From: Hondaea fermentalgiana
Lineage: Eukaryota > Sar > Bigyra > Thraustochytrida > Thraustochytriidae
Reading direction: 5' to 3'
NCBI GenBank assembly: GCA_014084085.1
Contig: NPFB01000178.1
Span: 7,326-71,325, forward strand
DNA length: 64,000 nucleotides
Of the stretch, positions 29,455 to 40,087 are shown piece after piece. Each line of letters starts with the position of its first letter. The first letter of the stretch is position 1. Position numbers and translations under genes: made by a program. The notes below the pieces were generated by a model. It was not told where the DNA came from, did no database searches, and saw nothing but the letters and a program-made list of their open reading frames with translations.

Positions 29455-30906
29455 ATGACGCGCGGCGACGACAGCTCAGGGCAAACTGCCCTGAGCGGCA
29501 GCGCAGCTCGCAAGGCGCGTCTCGGAAGCCGGGAGGCGCTGAGCGAGGCACGAGAGCTCTTGGCTCGAGAGCTCGACGAAGTACGGGAACGCGAGCGCGC
29601 CACGCGAAGCGAGCTCGAGGCCGAGGTCGACGACTTGCGCGTCCAGGTGAGCCAGCTGACGCGACGTTTGCAGGAAACGCTTCAGGGCCTCGCGGAATCG
29701 CAAAGTGAGCAAGCCATTCTCGCCCAGGATCTCTCGGAACGCCAGGAGCTTGTTCTTGAACTCGAACGTGCCCAGGAAAAATTGGGTCAGGCGCTTCAAC
29801 AGGAACAAGACCGCAGCGAAGAACTTCTCTCTGCACTCGAACACGCGCGTCTCGATGGCGAAGAAGCGCTACGCACCGGACAAGGTGAAGCAGAAAGCAA
29901 ATTGTCGACACTGCAGCGCGCGCTCCGGGACGAGCGTCGCCGTGCTGCGGCTGAACGCAAATCAAGCGCTGCGGCACTTTCCTTAGCTCTCGCACGACTC
30001 AAAGACCAATCGGCTCGAGCCGCAAGGGCGGAGGCTCACGATTCAGGTCATGTTCGAGCTGCACAGGACTACCGCGCTGCAGAAGCACGCCTTCGCGCCA
30101 AGCTCGAGCAATTCGAGAGCGAGGTGAAGGCCCTGAAACAAAAGTCGCGCAATGCGCCCGAGGCCAGAGACTCTGACGCCTCCACGTTCCATGCCGAGGT
30201 GTCCCCTGGCTCTGCTCTCGACGCGACGTCACATGAACATCGTCAGTCTCGTCGTCATGGGCGGATCAATAACTCTCTAGCGCCGAATTCCGAGGCGCCA
30301 AGGCAACAAGAGGCTTTTGAGCGCTGTGACGAAGTCAAAGACAGCGATACTACGGACCCAGAAGCTTCTCCAAACTTTGAAATTGATGCAAGTCTCGAGC
30401 CCAACCTGGGTCGTCATGGAACCCAAAAGTCTCATCGTAAGCAAGAAGACGAGCCGCCGAGACGAACAAAGCCTCGTGCTCATCAACGCGAAACGAGTCA
30501 CAGTACTCTGTTAGGAAGGGAGATACCGCGTCCGTCTGCGCGCCAAGGCACAGGCTATGCCCAACTATTGCGCGCTGCCGAAGAGCGATGTGCGCGCCTC
30601 GAGGGGAAACTAGCTAAAGCGGAACGTGAAACTGCAACTATGCGATCTGACGCCGAGGCATTTCGACGCGGGGAGGTCGAAGAGCGGTCCAGCCGAGATG
30701 CAGTGATCACGGAGCTGCGAGGCCGAGTGCGCTCCTTGGAAAGAAAGGTACAGCGACGTGACGCTACCATTCGGTCCCAAGCCTCGCTCATTCGAAACCT
30801 CGACGCAAAGCTAGATACCATAATTGCGCCCCCGGTGTCAAAACAGCGTTCCGCATCAGCTGCGAGAAGGGCAGGTCATCAAGTCTACGCACTTGACTGT
30901 AAATGA
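29455..30906 (+). CDS. Coiled-coil protein of unknown function
   Basis: Predicted 483-residue protein, rich in Glu/Arg/Ala/Gln. Long heptad-like helices span about 20-235 (for example RRLQETLQGLAESQSEQAIL and LELERAQEKLGQALQQEQDR) and about 365-465. A polar, low-complexity linker rich in Ser/His/Asp/Pro (235-360) separates them. No membrane segment, signal peptide or catalytic motif is visible. It could be cytoskeletal, centrosomal or Golgin-like, but nothing in the sequence decides this. ATG at 29455 with AAGC upstream. Confidence 0.7.
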   Translation: MTRGDDSSGQTALSGSAARKARLGSREALSEARELLARELDEVRERERATRSELEAEVDDLRVQVSQLTRRLQETLQGLAESQSEQAILAQDLSERQELVLELERAQEKLGQALQQEQDRSEELLSALEHARLDGEEALRTGQGEAESKLSTLQRALRDERRRAAAERKSSAAALSLALARLKDQSARAARAEAHDSGHVRAAQDYRAAEARLRAKLEQFESEVKALKQKSRNAPEARDSDASTFHAEVSPGSALDATSHEHRQSRRHGRINNSLAPNSEAPRQQEAFERCDEVKDSDTTDPEASPNFEIDASLEPNLGRHGTQKSHRKQEDEPPRRTKPRAHQRETSHSTLLGREIPRPSARQGTGYAQLLRAAEERCARLEGKLAKAERETATMRSDAEAFRRGEVEERSSRDAVITELRGRVRSLERKVQRRDATIRSQASLIRNLDAKLDTIIAPPVSKQRSASAARRAGHQVYALDCK

Positions 30907-31025
30907 GTGTTGTTGGGTCTACAATTGCAAGATCGTTCGTCGTCTTGTGATGATTTGTCTGACAGCAATAGGTCTTTGAAGAATGTCGAGGAACGAAGAG
31001 AACGAACAGTCAATTAAATTGTTGT

Positions 31026-33905
31026 TTAGGAGAAGGAAATGCTGTCTCTGCAAGCAGCTGCGGAGTCGGGATAGACGACGCCAGGAGGAACAGCAAAGCC
31101 ATCGACGCAACTCGCAGCAACAATCTCGTCTACAGTTTGCTGGAGCTGGTCAAAGGATGACTGAATCTGTTGAATTGACTCGGGCTGGCCTGGCTGCGGC
31201 GTATTCTGCGTGAGGCAGTATCGCAGAAAATTGTTGTCGATTGCATTGCCGATTCGCACATTAATGAGGTAAGCGCCTCCTTGGTTGACAACTTGGGCCG
31301 CCTGATATTCCGTACAAGCCACATCGACTGCATCACGGACGTTTCTCCGATCCTTGGATGACTTCTCCGGAATGTCGCCGCAGGCCGTGCCCCAATACTG
31401 ATTCGGATTACCGTCAGTAAGTAGAATAACAATTCTGGTCACATCGCTTCCGGTGCGCGGACCTCCGTTCGCCTCGGAGGTGCTGAGAATGGTGTTCGCA
31501 CCCTGCAAAGCCTGCGGGGTATCCGTGTATGTCTCAGCATCCATAGATGATGCGAATGTAAGGAAGGCACCATTAACATTTGTCGAGCCATCTGCGTTGA
31601 AAAAGAATGGATGACCCGCGCGTGACGTAATCGCACCACTTCCAAAGGGAGCAGATGAGGAAATCGTTCCACTTACGTCCAAGATTCCTTCCGCATACCG
31701 CAAGGCAGCGAAGCGGGTAGCATCCTGATCCAATGTGTACGCATTGACGACACGAGTGAGCAGGGTTTTGAGTTCAGTTGATCCCTGCGCGCCTTGATCG
31801 ATGGAGCCACTATTGTCCACGACCCATATAATGTCGAGCTTTTTGTCAGGGCATACTGCAATTGGTGCTGGTGTCGGCTCTGGTGTTGGCTCTGGAGTTG
31901 GTTCTGGCGTCGGCTCTGGTGTTGTTGGCTCTGGCGTTGGCTCAGGTGTTGGTTCGGGTGTGGGCTCTGGTGTTGGCTCCGGCGTCGGCTCTGGCGTTGG
32001 CTCAGGTGTCGGTTCGGGTGTGGGCTCTGGTGTTGGCTCCGGCGTCGGCTCCGGCGTTGGCTCAGGTGTCGGTTCGGGTGTGGGCTCAGGCGTTGGCTCG
32101 GGTGTGGGCTCTGGTGTTGTTGGCTCGGGTGTGGGCTCAGGCGTTGGGCAAGCCGCTTCTGTTGCGACAAAGTTAAACTCGGCCTGGAAGCCAAGAGCGG
32201 GTTGGCAAAGGGTCTCTACCTGGCACCTGGCAGTGAGCGCATCGCACTGAGAGAGGCGGATACGGTTCTGCAAAAGCTCAGGGTACTCTGTTCCCGTGAT
32301 TGTGAGAATGTCATTGCAAGGAGGCAAGGTTTCAGGAATAAAGAATGCCTCGACCCACTCCCCAGATGTTTCGTCGTTGTACTGAACGGAAACGCCGCGG
32401 GCGCACTCCGAGGAGGCAGTGGTGTACTCGCTTGCAGAGTTTGCGCAGGAAGAGGTGTCGGCCTTGGCCAGTGGCAGCTTGGGCGCGAGGTCGAGATCGA
32501 GACGTTCCTGATAGTATTGCGAAAAGCCGAATTCCGAAATTGTAGACATGCACTTGTCATACTGGGTGCTCGAGCTGAGAAGGGCCTCGTCAATTTGACA
32601 AATAATGTCCGCCCATGCAGCAGCGTCGCAGGGTTCATCCGTTTCGACTGGGCCGACAACGCTTGGAAAGATGGCGTCGATGCACTCCTGGGGCGTGAGC
32701 GGGTTGTCGAGCAGGCTGAAGTCGGTGGTGGAACACCAAAATTCAACATTGCGCGCAAGGTTGTAGTCGACCTGGCAATCTTGCGTCACAAAGGACTTGC
32801 AGGCCGTGCCACACTCGCCAACTTCCATGCGCATACATATGGAGCTGTGAGAGATGGAGAGCGTGTTCTTTTGGCCCTTGGCCTCGGCCGCGGCGCGCTC
32901 CTGAATCGTTCCCAGAGGGCAGTAGCCATCAAGCCCACTGGCACCTTGCGTGTCCTGGGCATCGATGACGGTGACATCTTGACGAGCCCGCTCAGCGAGT
33001 GCAAGGCAACTGATGGTGGCAAAGACGCGCTCATCTTCGGACGAGATGCTCCACTTGACTTCATTCTCCGAAAGAGCGGCGACGGTCCAAGCAGAGGGCA
33101 GCGCCGGTTCGGAGGTTGTCCACGCCGAGGGGGCGGGGTTCGAGAGGCACGCGTCAGCCTCGATCTCGTAGGTGGCGCCAGACTCCGTCTCGACTTTCGT
33201 TTTCGTGATGATGCCGCGCTCGCCGAGCACGAGGCTGATGCTGAAGCCATCGCGAGAGTACATGAGCATCTCGGGGGCTGGCTTTGAGGAGTCGCCGGTC
33301 CAAAGTGAGACCGACTGACAGGGGCTGCCATCGAGCTCCCACGAGCGCCAGACCTGGCCTTCGGCGTTGGGCCGGTCGCTGGTGCGCACAAACTCGCATG
33401 CCTCGCCGTTGTGATCGAATGTTCGCTTGTTGCAGCGACTGCGTTGCTGGTTACAGGTTTCCCTGTTGCGCGAATCGCAGATAACCCACTCATCGCGATC
33501 GCCGTTGAAGTCTACGCAGTACGGATCACCCCAGCACTGGCACTGCGAGCAGCATGTGCTTCCGGAGTCGTCTGTGATGAAGGAGAGGGTGAGATCGAGC
33601 TGGGTTTCCTCGACGAGGCAGTCGCTGTCGGCTGGACAGTAGGCTTCCGTGAAGTCAATGGAGCGGCACTGCTCGACGTCCGAAGACAGGTCGCCGCAGC
33701 ACGGGTCGAGAAGAAGCGTGGCGGAGATGGCGGTGTCCTCATCGTCTCCTCCGAAGGAGACGTCATCACAGAACGCCCGCTCTGGCATGACGAGCTCATC
33801 TTCCGAGACGCTGCATGAGTCGAGGCGCGCGACGACGCTTTCTGCGCGCTGCCAATGGGCAAGTAGCGCCGCGGCGGCGAGCGCCGCGCCAGCGGTCACG
33901 CGCAT
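31026..33905 (-). CDS. Secreted vWD-like/vWA protein with PTPE repeat stalk
   Basis: Predicted 959-residue extracellular protein. It starts with a clean signal peptide ([20 protein letters not shown]). A Cys-rich region follows, with [15 protein letters not shown] (122-136) resembling the first strand of von Willebrand D domains; dozens of cysteines occur up to about residue 580. Next is a stalk of about 95 residues built from Pro-Thr-Pro-Glu repeats, probably O-glycosylated. The C-terminal third is a von Willebrand A domain with the MIDAS motif DNSGS (about 696) and the later TDGNPN loop ([12 protein letters not shown]). No C-terminal TM or GPI-like tail. Adhesion or extracellular matrix is likely. 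ATG 33905 was chosen because it begins the signal peptide; 21 further codons are open upstream. Confidence 0.8.
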   Translation of the reverse strand: MRVTAGAALAAAALLAHWQRAESVVARLDSCSVSEDELVMPERAFCDDVSFGGDDEDTAISATLLLDPCCGDLSSDVEQCRSIDFTEAYCPADSDCLVEETQLDLTLSFITDDSGSTCCSQCQCWGDPYCVDFNGDRDEWVICDSRNRETCNQQRSRCNKRTFDHNGEACEFVRTSDRPNAEGQVWRSWELDGSPCQSVSLWTGDSSKPAPEMLMYSRDGFSISLVLGERGIITKTKVETESGATYEIEADACLSNPAPSAWTTSEPALPSAWTVAALSENEVKWSISSEDERVFATISCLALAERARQDVTVIDAQDTQGASGLDGYCPLGTIQERAAAEAKGQKNTLSISHSSICMRMEVGECGTACKSFVTQDCQVDYNLARNVEFWCSTTDFSLLDNPLTPQECIDAIFPSVVGPVETDEPCDAAAWADIICQIDEALLSSSTQYDKCMSTISEFGFSQYYQERLDLDLAPKLPLAKADTSSCANSASEYTTASSECARGVSVQYNDETSGEWVEAFFIPETLPPCNDILTITGTEYPELLQNRIRLSQCDALTARCQVETLCQPALGFQAEFNFVATEAACPTPEPTPEPTTPEPTPEPTPEPTPEPTPEPTPEPTPEPTPEPTPEPTPEPTPEPTPEPTPEPTPEPTPEPTPEPTTPEPTPEPTPEPTPEPTPAPIAVCPDKKLDIIWVVDNSGSIDQGAQGSTELKTLLTRVVNAYTLDQDATRFAALRYAEGILDVSGTISSSAPFGSGAITSRAGHPFFFNADGSTNVNGAFLTFASSMDAETYTDTPQALQGANTILSTSEANGGPRTGSDVTRIVILLTDGNPNQYWGTACGDIPEKSSKDRRNVRDAVDVACTEYQAAQVVNQGGAYLINVRIGNAIDNNFLRYCLTQNTPQPGQPESIQQIQSSFDQLQQTVDEIVAASCVDGFAVPPGVVYPDSAAACRDSISFS
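31866..32150 (-). repeat. 12-bp minisatellite coding PTPE repeats
   Basis: Tandem degenerate 12-bp units, read on the minus strand as Pro-Thr-Pro-Glu, with three units extended to TTPE. Third-position variation among units shows selection for the peptide rather than recent slippage alone. It forms the stalk before the vWA domain. Confidence 0.9.
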
Positions 33906-33964
33906 CCTTTGCGCAAAACTACTATAGGGGGGGCGTGGGGAAGATGAGCGGGGGCCTGGATCAC

Positions 33965-34204
33965 TCACTCCTCACTACTAGAAAGGGTCCACAACTCGTG
34001 ACCCTTTTCTTCCGCTCCTAGCTCTTTCGGCCGTTCTGGTTTTGCTTGGCTTGGCTTGGCATTTCGGGCTCTCCGGTTCTCTGATCTCCGGTGACTTGCT
34101 TCGCCACGTGACGCCCCCTGCAGAAGTGACTTTCCAGCAGATCCGTCAACATCCATCATGGCTTCATCGCGCACACGTCCTGGCAAGTCCTCCATCTTGG
34201 CCAT
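33965..34204 (-). CDS. Possible small basic/acidic protein (79 aa)
   Basis: An ATG-started ORF of 79 residues, beginning [20 protein letters not shown] and ending [10 protein letters not shown], lies 60 bp upstream of the vWA gene on the same strand. Composition is balanced at the start, unlike neighbouring spurious ORFs, and the frame stays open another 21 codons upstream. A second coding-like start in another frame (MTMAEAALRRKTFRDRTRA, from about 34319) suggests these may be parts of one spliced or frameshifted gene. No family recognised. Confidence 0.3.
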   Translation of the reverse strand: MAKMEDLPGRVRDEAMMDVDGSAGKSLLQGASRGEASHRRSENRRARNAKPSQAKPERPKELGAEEKGHELWTLSSSEE

Positions 34205-34537
34205 GGCGATCTTGGAGCGAAGAGCTTGGTGCAGTAACCGGGCGAGGCGCAGCGGCGTGGCCCGCACGAGTGCGGTCGCGGAAGGTCTTCCTGCGCAAAG
34301 CAGCCTCCGCCATTGTCATCGTCGCTGCGAGTGATCACGTCCTGGCGGAGGCTCGTGCTGGTGCAGCTGCAGCTGGCTGCAGCGCTGCTTCTCCTTGACA
34401 GTGAGTGTCTCACTGTCTTGCTTGCTTCCTTGCTTGCTTGCTACCCCTTGTGTTAGTACGAGCTCGTATCTTCCAGCACTCGTTTCCGCAGTCCAGCGCT
34501 GCACGCGCTCGCCCTTTTCGCTCCTCCGAAACCTGGA

Positions 34538-34608
34538 CACCGAGCTCCCCGAGACCGAGCTCCTCGAGACCGAGCTCCTCGAGACCGAGCTCCTCGAGAC
34601 CGAGCTCC
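34538..34608. repeat. 15-bp tandem repeat (ACCGAGCTCCTCGAG)
   Basis: Nearly five copies of a 15-bp unit, each containing SacI-like GAGCTC and XhoI-like CTCGAG palindromes. Non-coding on present evidence. Confidence 0.85.
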
Positions 34609-35316
34609 GGTTGGGCCTGCGCGCGAGGGCGGCGGCTGCGGCGAGGGCGGCGGCTGCGGCGAGGGTCTCGGCGCGTGGCGCAGCGTGCTGGCGGAGCGCG
34701 GAAGAGCGCGAAGTACGGCAGTGGAGAGCTTAAAGCGCGACTCCCGCTTTACTAACTGTAATGTATACACCCGCACAAGCCAGCAAGCAAGCAAACAAAA
34801 CAAGCAAACAAAACAAGCAAGCAAACAAACCAAACAAACAACCAACCAACCAACAAACAAACATCAAAGCATAATCACGCGACATTTATGATCGCGGGCA
34901 GGGCGCCGGCCCCGGGCTGGACTTGGACGCGCGCACAATGCACGGTCCCGCCGGCCGACCGGCCTGTCGGTCGCGCGTGCAGGCGTCGGTCACGTAGGGC
35001 CTGAGCGAGCCCGTGATCGAATCGACGGACGCCCGCGACGTTGATTGGGTTGCCCAGGCCTTAAGGAGGTGCGGACTTCGAATGCGTACATGGATGGATG
35101 AACGAATGCATGCATGCATGCTGCATGCGTGCGGCGTCCCATGATCATGACCGCCCGCGAGCGTCGTGTCGTGCGAGCGCTCACATGCATGGCCAATGTC
35201 TGCCGCGACTCGCGAGAGCGCGCGAGGCCGGGCTCCGGGAGCTCGCTCGAGACGTCGCGCGGGATGTCCGCGGCGAGCCGGGCCGGGACACTTTCTTTGT
35301 GTGGGTGCAGGCAGGA

Positions 35317-36068
35317 TTAGCAGCTGCAGCTGCAGATGATGAGCCGACTCGGGACGGCGAGCGTGGTTTCGATGGCGCCCGTAGCGATTGCGACTGCGAC
35401 TGCGAGGACGGCTGCGAGCAGCAGCAGAGGCCAGGGCAGGCGCAAGATGGAGACCCGCGCGGAGGCTTGTGTTGGCCGCGAGCTCGAGGTCGGGCTGCGA
35501 TTGGCGCTCGACCTTGGAGTTCTTGTCCGCCACCTGTGTGATTGACTCACAGTGACAGCACAGCCATAACCGGCGTTTGCATCATGCCGTGCCGCTGCCG
35601 CACGCTGGCTCGCCTGTGGCTGGTTGGTTCACTTACTGTCTTAACATTTTCAAGTGACGGAGAGCCCAGGGGACGGACGCTGGCGAGTCACACCGCCGGC
35701 GCCTGCAAGACCGACCGGGTACAAGGCGTCCACCTCGTGCGTCTTACCCACGCCCTCCGCGTCGCCGTTGATCACCGCGCCGCGCACTTTGCCCGTCCCC
35801 GAGCCAACCAGGAAGAAGGAAAGGACAGAAAGTGTGGAGCGGAAAGGCGCACACGGGGTGTGCGCCCCGCTCCCGCTCCTGCGCTGCTGGTTGTCCTGGA
35901 GCAGGTCCTCGTCGTGATGCGCGTCCTCGACGGGTCGGCTGGACACTCCGTCGCGGCCAGGCAGGCCGCCGCGGCCATGCCCTCTGCTGCGAGCGCTGAC
36001 AGCTCTCCGCTCCGCACAGCGAGCGTGCGCTCGGCCAAGTGGAGCTCCTCCCTGCAAGCGTGCGTCTG
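35317..36068 (-). CDS. Possible multi-exon gene for a tail-anchored membrane protein
   Basis: Coding-like pieces on the minus strand do not form one ORF. At about 36068-35925 the reading HACREELHLAERTLAVRSGE / LSALAAEG is helical and SNARE-like in character. At 35700-35637 a frame reads CDSPASVPWALRHLKMLR and ends at a strong donor (GTAAGT, from 35636). A matching acceptor (CACACAG) ends at 35534. Joining across this 103-nt intron keeps frame, giving Gln at the junction, into an exon (35533-35317) that encodes a Ser/Thr/Arg-rich linker, the helix LPWPLLLLAAVLAVAVAIA and a short Cys-rich tail. The middle exons are unresolved. A tail-anchored (perhaps SNARE-like) protein is a guess. Confidence 0.25.
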
Positions 36069-36920
36069 CGAATGATGAACGGAGCTTAGCCCAGACCAGC
36101 CCAGCCCAGCCCGGCGAAGCGAGCGAGGCCGGGCTGCTCTCGCGTTCGGTGACACGCCCGCGCAGCGACCTCGCGCCGGACCCACGCGAGGCCCCGCCAG
36201 GCGCAGCCGCGACGCGCTCGCTGGACGGACGTGCCGCGCCGGCCGAGGCTGACGACGAAGCTGGGCACTGGCCTTGGTGGCATGCGGCACGTGCGGCGAC
36301 GCCGAAGACAAGGAGACAAGATAGCGAGCGCCGGCCAGGGTCCGGAGGGTCCCGGAGCCTCGCCGGGCCGAGGCGATCGAGCGGGATGCATCGATGGGTG
36401 GATGGATTTACGGACAGGCCTGAGAAGCCGGTGGGCACGCTGCTGCTCATCGCGCGCTGATCAGCGAGGCAGCTGCAGGCAGGCAGGCAGGCTGCTGGCG
36501 GATGGTGTGAAAGCGGTAAACGGAAGGAGGCCAAAAAAGGCAAGGTGTGCGGCATGCGCAAGCGCGATATGATTGATCATGACGGCAGTTGCTATGGTTG
36601 GCCGATTTCGCACAACCAAACAATCGATCGTGGATCGATCGATTGAGCAGACAAACAAACAAACAAACAAACAAGCAAGGTAGCAAGCCAGCTCGTGCCG
36701 CGCACGCACGTGCGCACGCCGACTTGCCTGCGCGAGCGCATCGCGCGACGCGAGGGCGCCGCGACGCCGCAGGAGCGCGAGGGCGCTGCAGGCCAACGGT
36801 GAAGAAGGTAGCGCAGAGACTTGCAGCAGAAAAAGGACAAAAGCTAAAGAGCTTTCCAATCAAAGGGCGCAACAACAAGAGCAACAAAGCCAAAAGCAAA
36901 AGGCCGGGGCCACTGGCATC

Positions 36921-38090
36921 ATGACGGACAAAGCTGCCTTGAGCTGCGAGCTGATCTATCCCGACCTTGCGTGGTCCTTTGGAAGCAACCCTTTCGGCCC
37001 GTGTTCAGGCCACGGCACCTGCGTAAATGGCACCTGTATCTGCGATGCCGGATGGACAGGTCGCAGCGATTGGATGAACGCCGAAGGCATCGACTGCCAG
37101 ATCCACATGCCCACGGTCAAAGCCCTTTACGGCATCTTGGCGCTGGCTCAAGTGGTGGGCTATATCATGGCTATCCCGTACCTGAAATCGCGCTACGCGG
37201 CTTATCTCAGCCTCAAGGACCTGCATCGCAGGCGTGGCGAGAGCTACTCGATGCGTCACAACAAGACCGTCTTGGCCATGGCCATCTGGTACCTTGTGGG
37301 CGCACCAATGCTTTTCCTTTATTGCTTGGTCAAGTGGACGGCCAACGAGGAGCGCGTTGGCGTCACTTGGGGGCTGACGATTCTCTTTGTTGTGGTAAAG
37401 CTTCTCTTTTACTTGTGCGTTCTGCTCACACAGCCAACGCTACTCCGCGCCGTCCTGCACGATCTGCAAAAGGGATCCCACTATGTTCGCATTAACGACA
37501 GAATGACCGTGGTCATGTATGCGGGCCAGCTCCTTTCCGGACTCCTGGCCGTGGCGGCAGTTCTCAAGCCTGATGCGCAGCAAACGATTTACATCATCTA
37601 TCTCGTCGTCATGCTCTACGTGGCTGGGTGGATCTCGGGCCAGGCGTTCTTCATCAAGGCGCGCGTCATCCACACGCTTGATCGCTCGCACCGCGTCGCC
37701 GCCATGCCAAAGATGCTCGTGCTTAAGGACAAGCTCGTCGCCATGCAGAACTCGGCGATTCGGCAGGGCGCCTTGCTTGCTATTCTGTTTTTGATCCAGC
37801 TCGTCTGGCCTTTTCTCTGGACCAAGCACGACTATTACTTGCCGTTGAGCTGGCTTGTGATGCCGATTGTTGGCATGCGCGTCGCGAAAACCGCGTTCTC
37901 TGAGAAGGACCAGGTAAATCTGAACAGCTCCCGGTCCTCGGCCTCGACGGGTGGCATCCAGCGGGGCAGCATCGTCGCGAACTACCGCGTCCAAGACTCC
38001 ACGGGTATTGCTTCGAGCAACCCAATTTCTGACACGGCGACTTCGGAGGACCTGCAGCCACCTTCGCGCCCGCCTTCCTCTAAGAAGTGA
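36921..38090 (+). CDS. EGF-domain multi-pass (7-TM) membrane protein
   Basis: Predicted 389-residue protein. An N-terminal EGF-like module (CSGHGTCVNGTCICDAGWTG, 28-47, with a closing Cys59) directly precedes about seven hydrophobic helices: roughly 66-85, 116-137, 148-170, 200-217, 222-242, 278-298 and 303-322. The cytosolic tail (330-389) is Ser/Pro-rich. No cleavable signal peptide is visible, so the EGF domain would be translocated by the first TM acting as a reverse anchor. The helices carry no rhodopsin-type DRY or NPxxY motif, so this is not a classical GPCR; the EGF-plus-multi-TM plan occurs in stramenopile gene sets but its role is unknown. ATG at 36921. Confidence 0.72.
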   Translation: MTDKAALSCELIYPDLAWSFGSNPFGPCSGHGTCVNGTCICDAGWTGRSDWMNAEGIDCQIHMPTVKALYGILALAQVVGYIMAIPYLKSRYAAYLSLKDLHRRRGESYSMRHNKTVLAMAIWYLVGAPMLFLYCLVKWTANEERVGVTWGLTILFVVVKLLFYLCVLLTQPTLLRAVLHDLQKGSHYVRINDRMTVVMYAGQLLSGLLAVAAVLKPDAQQTIYIIYLVVMLYVAGWISGQAFFIKARVIHTLDRSHRVAAMPKMLVLKDKLVAMQNSAIRQGALLAILFLIQLVWPFLWTKHDYYLPLSWLVMPIVGMRVAKTAFSEKDQVNLNSSRSSASTGGIQRGSIVANYRVQDSTGIASSNPISDTATSEDLQPPSRPPSSKK

Positions 38091-38312
38091 CCCGCGGTCG
38101 CTTAATCTTTTGTCTGACCAGTATAGTAAGTAATGTTCTCTCGTTTTCCATTGCCGCCCACTAGGCCTACCTCCCCTGCAGTTCAAGCCCGCCAGGCCTT
38201 GCGCCGAACGAACGCTACCAAGGCTTTTGTTCAAGTTTGCTCTATTACCTCTGATACTGATACCTTCCTACGCCACCATTGCGATGTGGCGCGCGCCGAG
38301 ACCAACACCTTT

Positions 38313-38380
38313 GATCGCTTGATCGCCGTTGATCGCTTGATCGCCGTTGATCGATTGATCGCCGTTGATCGATTGATCGC
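38313..38380. repeat. 18-bp tandem repeat, GATC-rich
   Basis: About 3.8 copies of GATCG(C/A)TTGATCGCCGTT. Each unit has two GATC sites. The first two copies carry GCTT and the later ones GATT, so one substitution spread through half of the array. Confidence 0.92.
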
Positions 38381-39585
38381 GTCGATCTCGACGATGGCGT
38401 CATCGCAGCAGTGCCGCTGCCGCAACCAGCTGGCAGCTGCAGCCGCTACCGCCAGCAGCCAGCAGCCACACCAGTTTTTTTCTGCCAGCCAGACCAGCCC
38501 GACAAAAGATTCTTCGCTGCTTGCTGCTCGTGCGTGTTGCGTGAGAATCTTTCCGCACTGCCTGCTGCAGGCTGCAGCTGCTGGCGGAGGCAGCTGCTTG
38601 CCTTGCTCTGCTTCGTTCTTCGCGTTGCTTTCCGAGTTCCAGCTGCTTTCCAAGTTCTTCTCCTCCTCTCTCGCCACGCGTCGGTTCGTTTGTCTGTCCG
38701 CCTCGACAGACTGACTGTGAGTGAAGAGCAGAGCCTCTCTCTTCCTTCTCTCTGCACGTGCCGCGTCAAGCCCGCACTGCCGGTCCCGGCGAGCGTTCGG
38801 GCCCAGGGTGCGTCGCGGCACCCTCGTCACGCGCCGCCGGCGGTCGCGGCGCCAGCTGCAGCTGCAGGAGGCGCGCGCGGAAGCGTCTGGGACCACCTGG
38901 CCGGGCCCGCGAGGAGACGCGAGAAGTGCGCGGCAGCGGCACGCGCCGCGCCGCCACCGCGGTTGACGAAGGAAGAGTAAGTAAGATATAAGAGACCGCT
39001 GCCGTGCGCGACAAGCGACCGCGAGGGCGCGAGGGCGAGGCTCGCGCCCGCGGGAAGGCGGCGCAGAGGCGAGGCGAGGCGAGGCGAGGCCCGGCGTGAC
39101 GAGATCGAGATCGAGCCTCCGCGCGTCCAAGACGAGGGAGTGCGTGAGTGCGCGCCTGCGACGATGGCGGCGCAGAAGCGAGCCGCGCCTGGCAGGCAGG
39201 GCGTGTGGAGCGAAGGCTCGGCTCGCGAGCGAGAGGGCGCAGCGCAGTGCAGTGCAGTGCAGCGCGGCAGGCCTGTCTGCCTGTCTGCCTGCCTGCCTGC
39301 CGCGCGAGACTTGACTAGGGATCCTCCCGTCCTGGGCTGCCTACGTCTTGGCATCGCAGGGCGCGACATCGCAAGACATTTGCTCGCACGACCTCGCAGG
39401 GCGCGACGGCAAACCTCGAACGCAGGCGACCTGCCGCAGCCAGGGCCGCGCGCGGGCGCAGAGGCGGCAGCCGCACCGCGGCCGTCTGCCCTCTCTCGCT
39501 CGCCGCGGCGTGCAGGAGGCGCTGCTGCTGGTTGATCCCCGCGAGCAAGGCGCTTGAGCCGGGGGCGCCGCGCCGTGCTGGCGGC

Positions 39586-39685
39586 NNNNNNNNNNNNNNN
39601 NNNNNNNNNNNNNNNNNNNNNNNNNNNNNNNNNNNNNNNNNNNNNNNNNNNNNNNNNNNNNNNNNNNNNNNNNNNNNNNNNNNNN
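39586..39685. other. Scaffold gap (100 N)
   Basis: Exactly 100 N, abutting an (AGAGC)n array on its right. Confidence 0.99.
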
Positions 39686-39757
39686 AGAGCAGAGCAGAGC
39701 AGAGCAGAGCAGAGCAGAGCAGAGCAGAGCAGAGCAGAACCGAGCAGAGCAGAGCAG
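39686..39757. repeat. (AGAGC)n pentanucleotide array
   Basis: About 14 units, with one AGAACCGAGC interruption, starting exactly at the edge of the N gap. The array probably continues into the gap. Confidence 0.92.
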
Positions 39758-40023
39758 ATTGTGCGGGGCTCTTCAAGTCTTGTCTTCCTGGGACACGCCC
39801 GAGGAGAGGGGACGAGAGGAGAAAGAAGACCCGCTGCCGCGGCTTGGCGAGGAGCAAACCAAACCCGGGTCTCCAGCCCACACCGCCTTCGCGCGCGCGT
39901 CTGGGGCGCAGCCGCGTGGGCCGGAGGAGGTACAGCCAGGCAGCAGCCAGGCAGCAAGCGAGCGCGCGAAGCGGGACCCGGGCCTGAGCGCGGCGGGCCC
40001 AGAGTCGCTTGTGCCTCACCGAT

Positions 40024-40042
40024 CAGCAGCAGCAGCAGTACT

Positions 40043-40086
<44 letters not shown>
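40024..40086. repeat. (CAG)n trinucleotide tract in the cyclase leader
   Basis: About 20 CAG units interrupted once by TACTA. It lies roughly 200 bp upstream of the cyclase ATG, so it is not in the coding frame of that gene. Confidence 0.9.

Positions 40087-40087
<1 letters not shown>

Larger units (their letters stand above)
33906..36920. other. 3-kb region without a clear long gene
   Basis: No convincing long ORF. It contains short coding-like fragments on the minus strand (entered separately), a 15-bp tandem repeat at about 34538-34608, AAAC/AAGC repeats near 34775-34865 and (CAAA)n near 36653-36675. The right end should hold the promoter of the EGF-7TM gene. Confidence 0.4.

Noticed and set aside
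31794..33287. 497-codon plus-strand ORF opposite the vWA gene
   Set aside because: Its translation of the repeat is Trp/Leu/Arg-rich nonsense, while the minus strand gives a signal peptide, PTPE stalk and MIDAS motif.
38231..39130. 299-codon minus-strand ORF upstream of the cyclase
   Set aside because: It translates the 18-bp repeat as INRSTA units and is otherwise low-complexity; no conserved pattern.
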